64,000 nucleotides of DNA from CAIVPM01 sp964477265 (lineage in GTDB: Bacteria; Bacteroidota; Bacteroidia; Chitinophagales; Chitinophagaceae): positions 22,070 through 86,069 of the forward strand of contig CAYZDJ010000012.1 in the NCBI GenBank assembly GCA_964477265.1, given 5' to 3'. Shown here piece after piece: positions 8,243 through 17,104 of this stretch. The position numbers and the translations under genes are program-made. Each line of letters begins with the position of its first letter. The stretch's first letter is position 1. The notes beneath the pieces are model-generated. The model was not told where the DNA came from and did not search any database. It saw nothing but the letters and a program-made list of their open reading frames with translations.

Positions 8243-9844
8243 ATGGCTTTAAGCAGAATTTGGTGTGCATTTATTATTATAGCAATCAGCGTTGCAGGGT
8301 ATAAATATTTCTTTACTGCAAGTAATCAAAAAATATTTAGCCAGATGGTTGTTGGTAAAAAAATGGATACTGCATATACCAAAACCATTGATAGTGCTGC
8401 ATTGCCAGCTATTGTTGCCACAACGCTTTTAAAGGATAATGAAATTGTTTTAGGCAATCAGAAGTATTTTAGGAAGTCAAGTGTCAATTATTCTTTTTCT
8501 ATTTCAGATAGCTCTTTTGAGCATAACGATTTTAGCCCCAAAAACTATGGCTCCAAAGCTGGTGTAATTGACTATGAATTTCTTCCAATCGAAGTAAAAA
8601 TTTCGTTGAAAAAAAATAGTGCTGCGTTTTATAATAATATTAGTTATGAAAAACGAGCAACCAATAAATATTTTGTTTGCAGTGAGCAGCAAGCCAATGG
8701 AATGCTTGAAACCTGCACAGATAGTGTAAACATTTGCATAGGCTTGATAGGCATTATGGCTTTTTTTATGGGCATTATGAGTATTGCTGAAAAAGCAGGT
8801 GGCATAAGATTGTTATCAAAAATGATTGCACCTTTTTTTACAAAGCTTTTTCCCGAAGTGCCAAAAAACCACCCTGCTATGGGTTTTATGATGCTTAACT
8901 ATGCAGCCAACCTTTTAGGCTTAGATAGTGCAGCTACACCATTTGGACTTAAAGCTATGCAAAGCCTGCAGGAAATAAATCCAGACAAAGACACTGCAAG
9001 CAAATCGCAGATAATGTTTTTGTGCCTGCATGCAGCAGGCTTAACGCTCATACCTGTAAGCATTATAGCTGTTCGCAATAAAATGGGTGCCACCGACCCA
9101 ACAGATATTTTCATCCCTTGCCTCATCACCACTTTTGTAGGCACTATTGCAGCCATGCTTATTGTTTCGTTTAAGCAAAAAATTAAGTTGCTGCAACCAG
9201 CCATTGTAGCTTGGATTTTGGGTATTGCAGTTTTATTAACCTTATTGGTAATGTATGTGCAGTATGTACGTAATCATTATGGCAACGAGGCTGTAAGCAA
9301 TTTCAGTAGTGCATTGGGTTGTGGTATTTTATTAGTTATTATTGGGGCAATTGTAGCAGGCGGTATGTATAAAAAAATAGATGTGTTCGATGCGTTTGTA
9401 GATGGTGCAAAAGACGGCTTTTATACTGCGGTAAAGATTATTCCTTTTTTGGTGGGTATGCTGGTAGCTATAAGTATGCTACGCATAAGTGGCACTTTCG
9501 ATGTGGTATTGCTGGGCATGAAAAACTTTTTTACCATGCTTGGTTTCGATACTCGTTTTGTAGATGCTTTGCCAACTGCCATGGTGCGTCCTTTAAGTGG
9601 GCAGGGTAGTAGAGGTTTAATGATTGATACCATTAAAACCTATGGCCCAAACTCTTTTGCAGCAACACTTTCAGGCATTATACAAGGCTGTAGCGATACT
9701 ACTTTGTACATTGTTGCATTGTATTATGGCAGTGTTTCTATCAAAAATATTCGTTACTCAATTGTAGCCATGCTGCTTGCCGATTTAGTGGCTTTGGTAA
9801 CAGCTATTCTGCTTTGTTATTATTTTTTTGTAAGTAGGGTATAG
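8243..9844 (+). CDS. Nucleoside-recognition (SpmA/SpmB-like fusion) membrane protein
   Basis: 533 residues. Two nucleoside-recognition (Gate) domains are fused, as in SpmA plus SpmB of spore formers. The first half carries K-N-H-P-A-M-G-F-M-M-L-N and A-A-N-L-L-G-L-D-S-A-A-T-P (SpmA-like); the second carries K-D-G-F-Y-T-A-V-K-I-I-P-F-L-V and M-V-R-P-L-S-G-Q-G-S-R-G (SpmB-like). About ten membrane segments are visible. Between the first segment and the main body lies an extra soluble region (about residues 30-150). The fused form is common in non-sporulating Bacteroidota; its substrate is unknown. Confidence 0.85.
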   Translation: MALSRIWCAFIIIAISVAGYKYFFTASNQKIFSQMVVGKKMDTAYTKTIDSAALPAIVATTLLKDNEIVLGNQKYFRKSSVNYSFSISDSSFEHNDFSPKNYGSKAGVIDYEFLPIEVKISLKKNSAAFYNNISYEKRATNKYFVCSEQQANGMLETCTDSVNICIGLIGIMAFFMGIMSIAEKAGGIRLLSKMIAPFFTKLFPEVPKNHPAMGFMMLNYAANLLGLDSAATPFGLKAMQSLQEINPDKDTASKSQIMFLCLHAAGLTLIPVSIIAVRNKMGATDPTDIFIPCLITTFVGTIAAMLIVSFKQKIKLLQPAIVAWILGIAVLLTLLVMYVQYVRNHYGNEAVSNFSSALGCGILLVIIGAIVAGGMYKKIDVFDAFVDGAKDGFYTAVKIIPFLVGMLVAISMLRISGTFDVVLLGMKNFFTMLGFDTRFVDALPTAMVRPLSGQGSRGLMIDTIKTYGPNSFAATLSGIIQGCSDTTLYIVALYYGSVSIKNIRYSIVAMLLADLVALVTAILLCYYFFVSRV

Positions 9845-9995
9845 GTTAGTGCTATATGCTTTTGGGGCTGTCACCTTTATTTCTTAGTTCATCTTCGGTT
9901 CCTGCTTTTCGCTACAAGTCCTCGCTGCACTTCGTTTCGCTGTGGGCTTTCCGCTTCAAGCAGGCAGCCATTCAGCAATGGAAATGCTATAAACA

Positions 9996-10029
9996 AACTT
10001 CCCGAAAGTTTTAAAACTTTCGGGAAGTT
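9996..10029. repeat. 34-base perfect palindrome
   Basis: Two 17-base arms, starting AACTTCCCGAAAG and ending in its inverse, meet with no loop. It sits between two convergent genes and could terminate both, but lacks a flanking T run. Confidence 0.85.
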
Positions 10030-10034
10030 GCAAT

Positions 10035-10066
10035 CATTGTTGGTCAAAAGACACAACAATGGCGAA
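10035..10066. repeat. REP-like palindrome (family with TTCGCCATTGTTG core), copy A
   Basis: CATTGTTG (10035-10042) faces CAACAATGGCGAA (10054-10066), which is the inverse of TTCGCCATTGTTG, the end sequence of the RAYT units at 59.6-61.5 kb. An overlapping second pairing is ATTGTTGGTC / GACCAACAAA. Copies B and C follow. Confidence 0.75.
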
Positions 10067-10262
10067 GACCAACAAAGACTGAATTATTGATTTTGTTATA
10101 TCAAACCATTTGTGAAACCCAACCAATGACAACCCCTTTTTTGATGCATTAATTTTAACTAAGTGATGATGCCATTAAAAGTAGTTTGGTTTTATATCCA
10201 CGCAGGTCTTCGCTTCCATCTTCGCCTATGTTATATGTTTTTCACCAACATCGAAATGTAAA

Positions 10263-10293
10263 CATTGTTGGTCACGATACACAACAATGCGAA
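10263..10293. repeat. REP-like palindrome, copy B
   Basis: CATTGTTGGTC faces ACAACAATGCGAA, with the same trailing ACAACAAAGACTG as copy C. The MITE-like element begins just after this copy. Confidence 0.7.
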
Positions 10294-10310
10294 GACAACA
10301 AAGACTGAAT

Positions 10311-10486
10311 AGACCTCTTTCATAATAGATTCTATGTATTTATATAAAACTCAACAGTGACAGTCATTGCGAAGGTTCGTGCCTGAAGCAATCTGCATGA
10401 AATAGTTTAGATTGCTTCGTTGGGCAAGAACCCAATCTCGCAATGACTTACAGCAAAATTTATTCAACCTATTATGAAAGAGGTCT
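10311..10486. mobile_element. MITE-like element, 176 bp, 18-bp perfect terminal inverted repeats
   Basis: AGACCTCTTTCATAATAG (10311-10328) and its exact inverse (10469-10486) bound the element. AAT occurs directly on both outer sides, a possible 3-bp target duplication. Inside is a nested palindrome: GTCATTGCGA (10363-10372) with TCGCAATGAC (10438-10447), and GAAGCAATCT (10385-10394) with AGATTGCTTC (10409-10418). There is no transposase inside, so any mobility needs a partner in trans. Confidence 0.7.
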
Positions 10487-10491
10487 AATGG

Positions 10492-10523
10492 CATAGTTGG
10501 TCAAAAGACACAACAATACGAAG
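10492..10523. repeat. REP-like palindrome, copy C
   Basis: CATAGTTGGTC faces ACAACAATACGAA, a slightly decayed version of copies A and B. It ends at the boundary of the 1649-base tandem duplication. Confidence 0.65.
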
Positions 10524-10525
10524 AC

Positions 10526-12174
10526 AACAAAGACTGGTAAAGAAACATTGCCTTAGTGTGTTTATATTGAAACGAAAACTTACAAGCGAAGGCAACTAAT
10601 GAAACTATTGCACAATAAGCTTTTCGTTAAACACATTGTTTTGTTTATTAAAAATATTCAACAAATAAATCCCTTTGGGTAAAGAAGATATATTGAGTTG
10701 ATAAACGTTGCTGTTATTGCTAAGGTTTGTGCCTGTGGCAATTTGCTGCCCCAAATAGTTTAACAATCTTACCTCTTTAATATCATTACCCACAATATTC
10801 ACTACCTCTTTAGCAGGATTAGGATAAACACTAACACCATTCCTAATTCCTAATTCCACATTCCTAATTTGGCTATACTGTTTTTTTCCATCATTATCTA
10901 CGCCAGTTAATCGATAGTAAAGCGTTAGTTGGTCGTTAGTTATTGGTAGTTTGTTATCAATAAAACTGTATTCATTCAACACTTTATTATTTGCCTTTAC
11001 CTTCCCAATAGTTATAAAATCTTTACCATTTGTTGAGCGTTGTATATTAAAATGAGAAACGTTTATTTCATTCGCAGTTATCCAATCCATCTTTGCTTGT
11101 ATAAGCCCCACCTTTGGAGGGGTTGGGGCAGCTGTAAATTGTATAAATTTTAAAGGCAGTGGTTGCACATTTATGCAAACAGTATCACTGCTGGTATAGC
11201 CATTTACTGTTTGGGTTAGCATATAGCAGGTGTTTACCAATGGATGCACCCAAAAGCCTGGTCTTGTGCTATCTATAGATATAGTGCCATTTTGCAGCCA
11301 TTTTATGGTGTCTATCCCATTGGTGTAACTGCCTATAAATACACTATCTCCAATGTGTATAGATGTATCTCTGCCTGCATCTGCCTTTAAATTAAAGCTG
11401 TCTAAATTATATACTGCAATATCATCATAATAATAATAAGCACTACCCATACCTGTATTTTGGAATTTAATACGTTTGGTAACCGTATAAGAATTTCTAA
11501 AATTACCTAAAGTTAGGTATTGCTCGCCACCTAGTGCAGTAAACACGCCACTTACTTTTACCCAATTGAGTGTATCAGCAATAATTGGATCACCATAATT
11601 ATATACTTGTGGGGTGCGTAGCAAAGTATCGTAATTGGCAGTATCTACATAAGTAGCATTTTTGCTAAAAAACATACTCTGACTATTACAGGCTACAATA
11701 TTGGGGTTTGCTAGATTAACATAACATTCACCATAATATTTTTTATTAGCCCTTAAACTATCATATAGCTTAACTTCAAAGTAATGCAGTACTGAACCAA
11801 AGTGAAACATATCTATATAGGCATTGCCTGATTTTGCTATTTGGTAACCTTTGCCACCTGCTAAATTATGATGAGGTACCCCCCCATAAATTGAATCATT
11901 AGAACAACTATTATGATATCCTGCATATCTATGATCGGGTTTAAACCAGATATCTGGCTTTCCGTTCAAAACTTCAGCAAAATTTCTGTTATAAGGACAA
12001 TTAGTATATTGTTCAAAACTAGGATTAGGTACCAGATTGGTTTGGGCAAAAGTATCATTGAAAAAAAAGAAAACAAAACCCAATAGTAATAATTGGGTTT
12101 TGTTGCTTATGAAAGTTGCAGAGTTCATAATTTAATTTTTAACAAATTTTAGTGTGTAAGATACATTTTTTGTA
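10526..12174. repeat. Tandem duplication, unit 1 (1649 bp)
   Basis: This unit and 12175-13823 are offset by exactly 1649 bases. Both begin AACAAAGACTGG and end at ATTTTTTGTA. Each unit contains one T9SS gene plus a copy of the last codons of the large gene upstream, which shows the direction of duplication. The first 0.9 kb (3' half of the gene and its 3' flank) appears identical; the 5' half of the gene differs. Confidence 0.88.
10605..12128 (-). CDS. T9SS-exported surface protein, paralogue 1 (Por_Secre_tail)
   Basis: 507 residues. A signal peptide ends F-A followed by Q-T-N-L-V-P. Residues 30-245 form a probable carbohydrate-binding-like beta domain (N-P-S-F-E-Q-Y near its start). Residues 250-330 are Ig/PKD-like, and 340-420 resemble a fibronectin-III module. 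Residues 430-507 are a type A T9SS sorting domain (V-Y-P-N-P-A-K-E, L-N-I-S-S-L-P-K-G-I-Y-L-L). It should cross the outer membrane by T9SS and be surface-attached or released. The neighbour at 12254 is a tandem copy with a diverged N-terminal domain. Ligand unknown. Confidence 0.88.
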   Translation of the reverse strand: MNSATFISNKTQLLLLGFVFFFFNDTFAQTNLVPNPSFEQYTNCPYNRNFAEVLNGKPDIWFKPDHRYAGYHNSCSNDSIYGGVPHHNLAGGKGYQIAKSGNAYIDMFHFGSVLHYFEVKLYDSLRANKKYYGECYVNLANPNIVACNSQSMFFSKNATYVDTANYDTLLRTPQVYNYGDPIIADTLNWVKVSGVFTALGGEQYLTLGNFRNSYTVTKRIKFQNTGMGSAYYYYDDIAVYNLDSFNLKADAGRDTSIHIGDSVFIGSYTNGIDTIKWLQNGTISIDSTRPGFWVHPLVNTCYMLTQTVNGYTSSDTVCINVQPLPLKFIQFTAAPTPPKVGLIQAKMDWITANEINVSHFNIQRSTNGKDFITIGKVKANNKVLNEYSFIDNKLPITNDQLTLYYRLTGVDNDGKKQYSQIRNVELGIRNGVSVYPNPAKEVVNIVGNDIKEVRLLNYLGQQIATGTNLSNNSNVYQLNISSLPKGIYLLNIFNKQNNVFNEKLIVQ

Positions 12175-13823
12175 AACAAAGACTGGTAAAGAAACATTGC
12201 CTTAGTGTGTTTATATTGAAACGAAAACTTACAAGCGAAGGCAACTAATGAAACTATTGCACAATAAGCTTTTCGTTAAACACATTGTTTTGTTTATTAA
12301 AAATATTCAACAAATAAATCCCTTTGGGTAAAGAAGATATATTGAGTTGATAAACGTTGCTGTTATTGCTAAGGTTTGTGCCTGTGGCAATTTGCTGCCC
12401 CAAATAGTTTAACAATCTTACCTCTTTAATATCATTACCCACAATATTCACTACCTCTTTAGCAGGATTAGGATAAACACTAACACCATTCCTAATTCCT
12501 AATTCCACATTCCTAATTTGGCTATACTGTTTTTTTCCATCATTATCTACGCCAGTTAATCGATAGTAAAGCGTTAGTTGGTCGTTAGTTATTGGTAGTT
12601 TGTTATCAATAAAACTGTATTCATTCAACACTTTATTATTTGCCTTTACCTTCCCAATAGTTATAAAATCTTTACCATTTGTTGAGCGTTGTATATTAAA
12701 ATGAGAAACGTTTATTTCATTCGCAGTTATCCAATCCATCTTTGCTTGTATAAGCCCCACCTTTGGAGGGGTTGGGGCAGCTGTAAATTGTATAAATTTT
12801 AAAGGCAGTGGTTGCACATTTATGCAAACAGTATCACTGCTGGTATAGCCATTTACTGTTTGGGTTAGCATATAGCAGGTGTTTACCAATGGATGCACCC
12901 AAAAGCCTGGTCTTGTGCTATCTATAGATATAGTGCCATTTTGCAGCCATTTTATGGTGTCTATCCCATTGGTGTAACTGCCTATAAATACACTATCTCC
13001 AATGTGTATAGATGTATCTCTGCCTGCATCTGCCTTTAAATTAAAGCTGTCTAAATTATATACTGCAATATCGTCATAATAGTAGCCTGCACCATTAAAA
13101 CCAATGTTTTGAAGTTTTATTCGTTTGGTAACCGTATAAGAATTTCTAAAATTGCCTAAAGTTAAGTATTGCTCGCCACCTAGTGCAGTAAACACCCCAC
13201 TTACTTTTACCCAATTGAGGCTGTCTGTAATAATTGGGTCACCATAATTATACACTTGTGGGGTGCGTAGCAAAGTATCATAATTGGCAGTATCTACATA
13301 AGTAGCATTTTTACTAAAAAACATACTTTGGCTGTTACAAGCTGTAGTATTTGAGTTTACCGAGTTTACATAACATACACCATAGTATTTTTTTTTTGCT
13401 TTTAAACTATCCCATAACTTAACTTCAAAATATGGAATAACGGATCCGAAGTGCCTCATTAAAACATACGCATTACCTGTTCTTGCATATTGAAAACCAT
13501 TGCCACCAGCCAATTGATGAAAAGGAACTCCTCCATAAATTGAATCATTTGCACAAGCATTTAAATAGGTTGCATATCTGTTATCAGGTTTGAACCAAAA
13601 ATCTGGTTTTCCATTTCTATATTCATCATAATCTCTGTTATAAGGACAATTAGTATATTGTTCAAAACTTGCGTTGGGAACTAAATTGGTTTGTGAAAAA
13701 ACAGCATTGAAAAAAAAGAAAACAAAACCCAATAGTAATAATTGGGTTTTGTTGTTTATGAAAGTTGCAGAGTTCATAATTTAATTTTTAACAAATTTTA
13801 GTGTGTAAGATACATTTTTTGTA
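12175..13823. repeat. Tandem duplication, unit 2 (1649 bp)
   Basis: Second copy of the unit starting at 10526. Its right end lies inside the 3' end of the 1107-residue beta-helix gene, so unit 2 holds the original junction and unit 1 carries a detached remnant of that gene's last codons (12130-12173). Confidence 0.88.
12254..13777 (-). CDS. T9SS-exported surface protein, paralogue 2 (Por_Secre_tail)
   Basis: 507 residues with the same domain order as paralogue 1: signal peptide (F-S before Q-T-N), N-terminal beta domain, Ig-like and FN3-like modules, and T9SS sorting domain. From about residue 247 to the end the two proteins are identical. In residues 35-150 they differ at many positions (for example K-S-G-N-A-Y-I-D-M-F against R-T-G-N-A-Y-V-L-M-R). 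It ends 3 bases after the stop of the large gene at 13781, so it is likely co-transcribed with it. Confidence 0.88.
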   Translation of the reverse strand: MNSATFINNKTQLLLLGFVFFFFNAVFSQTNLVPNASFEQYTNCPYNRDYDEYRNGKPDFWFKPDNRYATYLNACANDSIYGGVPFHQLAGGNGFQYARTGNAYVLMRHFGSVIPYFEVKLWDSLKAKKKYYGVCYVNSVNSNTTACNSQSMFFSKNATYVDTANYDTLLRTPQVYNYGDPIITDSLNWVKVSGVFTALGGEQYLTLGNFRNSYTVTKRIKLQNIGFNGAGYYYDDIAVYNLDSFNLKADAGRDTSIHIGDSVFIGSYTNGIDTIKWLQNGTISIDSTRPGFWVHPLVNTCYMLTQTVNGYTSSDTVCINVQPLPLKFIQFTAAPTPPKVGLIQAKMDWITANEINVSHFNIQRSTNGKDFITIGKVKANNKVLNEYSFIDNKLPITNDQLTLYYRLTGVDNDGKKQYSQIRNVELGIRNGVSVYPNPAKEVVNIVGNDIKEVRLLNYLGQQIATGTNLSNNSNVYQLNISSLPKGIYLLNIFNKQNNVFNEKLIVQ

Positions 13824-16800
13824 TCTATTATTTTTACTAAATATATACCAATAGGGTAATGGTTAATGTTTAGCGATAAATGGTTAATAGCACCATAATT
13901 ATTTGTAGTAATTACCTTGCCATAGCCGTTTACAATATTAATTGATTTAATACCTGATTTACTTTCTATGGTTACAAAATCATTGGCAACAGTGGGGTAC
14001 AATCTACAGGTAATAACAGGCTGTACTTGTGCAGGTGCTGGCTGTTTAAGCCTTATAAATTCCTGACTTTTTTTAGAGCCCCTGCTTGCAATAGCACCTA
14101 CGCAGCTTTCTTCAAAATCATTAATGGTGTTGGTTAAGTAGTTGTATAAATTACGTGCAGCATATACCGCATTGCCTTCTTTCAACGGGCATTTGTTTGC
14201 AACTGCTAAAATCTCAGATGTATCTATGGTTCCGCCACTATCAATAACCACCAGCCAATTATAAAATGCTTTATAGTTTTCTTCCAGATTGGTTGGGGTA
14301 TTATTCCAATTGTCAAGCACCTGCTTTACTCCAGCCAAGTCATCAAGGCTATTGAAATAATCGGCAAGGCGTATAGATGCAAAACCACTTAGCTGATTGC
14401 TGCTTAAAAATTGCTGCACAATTGGTTGGTTAGTTGCAAGAGTTGGTACATCTTCTGCTAATTCAAACAATTCTTGCTGCATTACTTCCAGCCTTTGCAC
14501 TGGCTGATCGTTAGGCAATGCAATACTGCCATCGGCTATTTCGTTAGTGATAAAACTGCTTCTTGTAATTTTCTTTCTCCAATTCAATTTCTTATCGGTG
14601 CACCATTCTTGTCGCACAATGTTAGAACCATCAGGCATTGTTGAATATGTTAAACCTAAATTATTGTCGTAATATGTGCCTGCATTTTGTGATGCAGACC
14701 AACTCCCACCATTTGCAATTGGGTTACGATCATTTGCTGCACCAGCCTGTAATACAAATGTTGATTGTTTTGGGTCGCTGTTATTGCAAAACATTGTGTA
14801 AGAGTCATTACCGGCATCCCAACCACTGCCTGCATTAGCAGCAGTTAGCCAGCTATTATTGCTATGAAAAGCATCATCGGGTTCGTTGGGGTCGTTGCTG
14901 CCTTGCAAACCAATAATAGAGTTATCTAGCATAAACCCTATTTGATTGTTGGGGTGCATTCTGTTTTCGTAAAAGCCCGAATAATTATTATTGCCAAAAA
15001 ACTTGATACCGTTTTTACAATGCATCATATCGTTACATAAAATCTGATTTCCAATTGTAGATTTTATTAATATTCCGGAATTAGGTTTTATTGATTGATA
15101 GTTTGCATCATCATCTGCAAACCAACCCAACCCCGTTATATAATTTTCTGTAATTTTCGATACCCTGCTTGCTTCTATTTTAATGCCATACTGTTCAGTC
15201 TTTGGTGAAACGTTAAAATCTTCAGCCAAACTTATTTCATTATTTGTGATTATAGGTGCATTATTTTTTAAACTTGAACAATTAATGCCATTATAAACAT
15301 TGAATAGCTTGTTATTGTAAATCTCAAAATTTGTTGGGTATTTATTTGCAACATTAACGTTGTAAACGTTAATACCTAAATGTACATAACCGTTTGGTGG
15401 TGTATACCCACCTGTAGAAACATAATTAGCGATTTGCTTAGAAATAAGATTATCAATAATTTGCAGTCTTCCAATATTAATGGATGTAAGGTATCTTCTA
15501 GTGGTTCTTACAATGCTGATATCGATAGGATATTTTATATTATACAATTCATTATTGGTAATCTTAATGTCATTGAAATTATACGACTCAACATGAATGC
15601 CACGATAATTAATTTTTGAACTTGCCTTTGTAGCATCTAAATCAGATGCAAAATAGCAATCTTCAATGTTGGCCTTATGTATTGCAGCAAGGTAAATACC
15701 GGTTTGTACACTGTAAAATCCATTTTTAGTTATAATGGGATTGGGATTTCGGGTGTTTATAAAATAGTTATATGAACTAGGTTCAGGATTACCATACAAT
15801 CCGCCATAACCATCTGCATATATACCAGTATTTAGACCTTTTAATTTTTGAAAAACTGAATTAAAAACATTTACGTTAGAGGTATTTACCCTTATTCCAA
15901 CATTTAAATTATCGAAAATATTATTTCCGGCATTATCAGATGCACCAACATCACTACCAATAGTGATGGCCTGTGGAGTAGTGCAAACAGTTGCTTGCTG
16001 GCAAGAATTGTTAACGAGTAAAATACCTGCTGATGGTTTAATATAACCATCATCTCCTTTTAAAACGGCACGAGGTCCATATTCGGAATTTTTATTAGAA
16101 CTTTGAAAAAAGGGAGCTTCATAAGAATTCCAGATATTTCCTGTGCCTTTAGCTAAACTTGTATTCGCAATTTCATTCAAATTATCCCACTTATTTGCCC
16201 CCATATCAAAAAAGATATTTCTACAGGTAAATAAATTGTTTACAATAACTACAGGATTAGCATTATTAGCCCAGGCATCCGGATCGGTCAGGTTATGAAT
16301 TTTTATTGAAACATCATTCCTGTTGAAAATTGTATTTTTTATAATAATTCTTGATGGGTCACCATTTGCAGTTTGTTTGCCAAGACCATAATTAATTTCA
16401 ACAGCAACTTTTGCATCTTCTATAAAAGAGGAAATTGTTTGTTGTGGAATTGCATTTGGTATATTGTCGATAGTTAGGTTTGAGGTTCCAAACAATTTTA
16501 TTCCTTCCCAAGGGTTATCACAGGTATAAAAATGTGAGCCAAAAATATACAAGTTACTTATTGCATTGCTATTACCACCTCCATTAAGCGGACTAATAGT
16601 AACATTGGGTTCTACCAATACCTCTGCATTAGAAAAAATAGTTCCTGTAGGAAATTTAAAGTCAGCCTTAACAAAAACTAAACCGCTTATAGTGCCTGTT
16701 GGTACTGGCAAATCACCTCCAATTACCATTGGATTAGCCTTTAAGAATTTTTGAGTACAATCATCACAAGAAATAGTTTCAACGTATACCGGATTAGAAG

Positions 16801-17104
16801 CAGGACTGTAGCAATCATTAGTGTAATCGTAGTAAAAAGCATAATAAAAACCAGTACTAACGTATTCAATATCTGCTACCTGCTCACCTGTATGCTTTTC
16901 ATTTTTAAACCAAATTAAATTACAGTTAGATGGAATTATTGCTGGGTCTATAATATTATTCAAATTAACAGTTGATTCTGGACAAGTTGAATGTAATGAA
17001 TACGAAAGTAATGTTGGAGGAATACTACCTGCTAGGCATTGTGTCTTCGCAATGTTTGTTACAAAAAACAAACAAAATAATGGAATGATAAATTTGATTT
17101 TCAT
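13781..17104 (-). CDS. Large T9SS-exported parallel beta-helix protein
   Basis: 1107 residues. A signal peptide (M-K-I-K-F-I-I-P-L-F) ends near residue 20. Residues 110-750 contain repeated short strands typical of right-handed beta-helix proteins (for example N-V-F-N-S-V-F-Q-K-L, I-I-T-N-N-E-I-S-L). Residues 850-1010 are a more helical region. Residues 1030-1107 are a T9SS sorting domain (R-L-Y-P-T-V-A-N-D, Y-P-I-G-I-Y-L-V-K-I). Beta-helix folds often bind or cleave polysaccharides; I see no catalytic motif to choose. It heads the surface-protein group with the two paralogues downstream. Confidence 0.85.
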   Translation of the reverse strand: MKIKFIIPLFCLFFVTNIAKTQCLAGSIPPTLLSYSLHSTCPESTVNLNNIIDPAIIPSNCNLIWFKNEKHTGEQVADIEYVSTGFYYAFYYDYTNDCYSPASNPVYVETISCDDCTQKFLKANPMVIGGDLPVPTGTISGLVFVKADFKFPTGTIFSNAEVLVEPNVTISPLNGGGNSNAISNLYIFGSHFYTCDNPWEGIKLFGTSNLTIDNIPNAIPQQTISSFIEDAKVAVEINYGLGKQTANGDPSRIIIKNTIFNRNDVSIKIHNLTDPDAWANNANPVVIVNNLFTCRNIFFDMGANKWDNLNEIANTSLAKGTGNIWNSYEAPFFQSSNKNSEYGPRAVLKGDDGYIKPSAGILLVNNSCQQATVCTTPQAITIGSDVGASDNAGNNIFDNLNVGIRVNTSNVNVFNSVFQKLKGLNTGIYADGYGGLYGNPEPSSYNYFINTRNPNPIITKNGFYSVQTGIYLAAIHKANIEDCYFASDLDATKASSKINYRGIHVESYNFNDIKITNNELYNIKYPIDISIVRTTRRYLTSINIGRLQIIDNLISKQIANYVSTGGYTPPNGYVHLGINVYNVNVANKYPTNFEIYNNKLFNVYNGINCSSLKNNAPIITNNEISLAEDFNVSPKTEQYGIKIEASRVSKITENYITGLGWFADDDANYQSIKPNSGILIKSTIGNQILCNDMMHCKNGIKFFGNNNYSGFYENRMHPNNQIGFMLDNSIIGLQGSNDPNEPDDAFHSNNSWLTAANAGSGWDAGNDSYTMFCNNSDPKQSTFVLQAGAANDRNPIANGGSWSASQNAGTYYDNNLGLTYSTMPDGSNIVRQEWCTDKKLNWRKKITRSSFITNEIADGSIALPNDQPVQRLEVMQQELFELAEDVPTLATNQPIVQQFLSSNQLSGFASIRLADYFNSLDDLAGVKQVLDNWNNTPTNLEENYKAFYNWLVVIDSGGTIDTSEILAVANKCPLKEGNAVYAARNLYNYLTNTINDFEESCVGAIASRGSKKSQEFIRLKQPAPAQVQPVITCRLYPTVANDFVTIESKSGIKSINIVNGYGKVITTNNYGAINHLSLNINHYPIGIYLVKIIDTKNVSYTLKFVKN

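Larger units (their letters stand above)
9845..10604. other. 760-base repeat-rich intergenic region
   Basis: No credible gene. It holds, left to right: a CCTGCTT (9901-9907) ... AAGCAGG (9958-9964) bounded GC-richer block; a 34-base perfect palindrome; REP-like palindromes at 10035, 10263 and 10492, with a degenerate one near 10214; a 176-base MITE-like element; and the start of the downstream tandem duplication at 10526. It looks like a landing site for small non-autonomous repeats. Confidence 0.8.

Noticed and set aside
9845..10604. tRNA or small RNA gene in the long gap
   Set aside because: No cloverleaf or CCA-type end found; the structure is accounted for by palindromic repeats.
15380..15619. 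Plus-strand frames inside the beta-helix and other large genes
   Set aside because: These are antisense shadows of well-supported genes with signal peptides and known domains.
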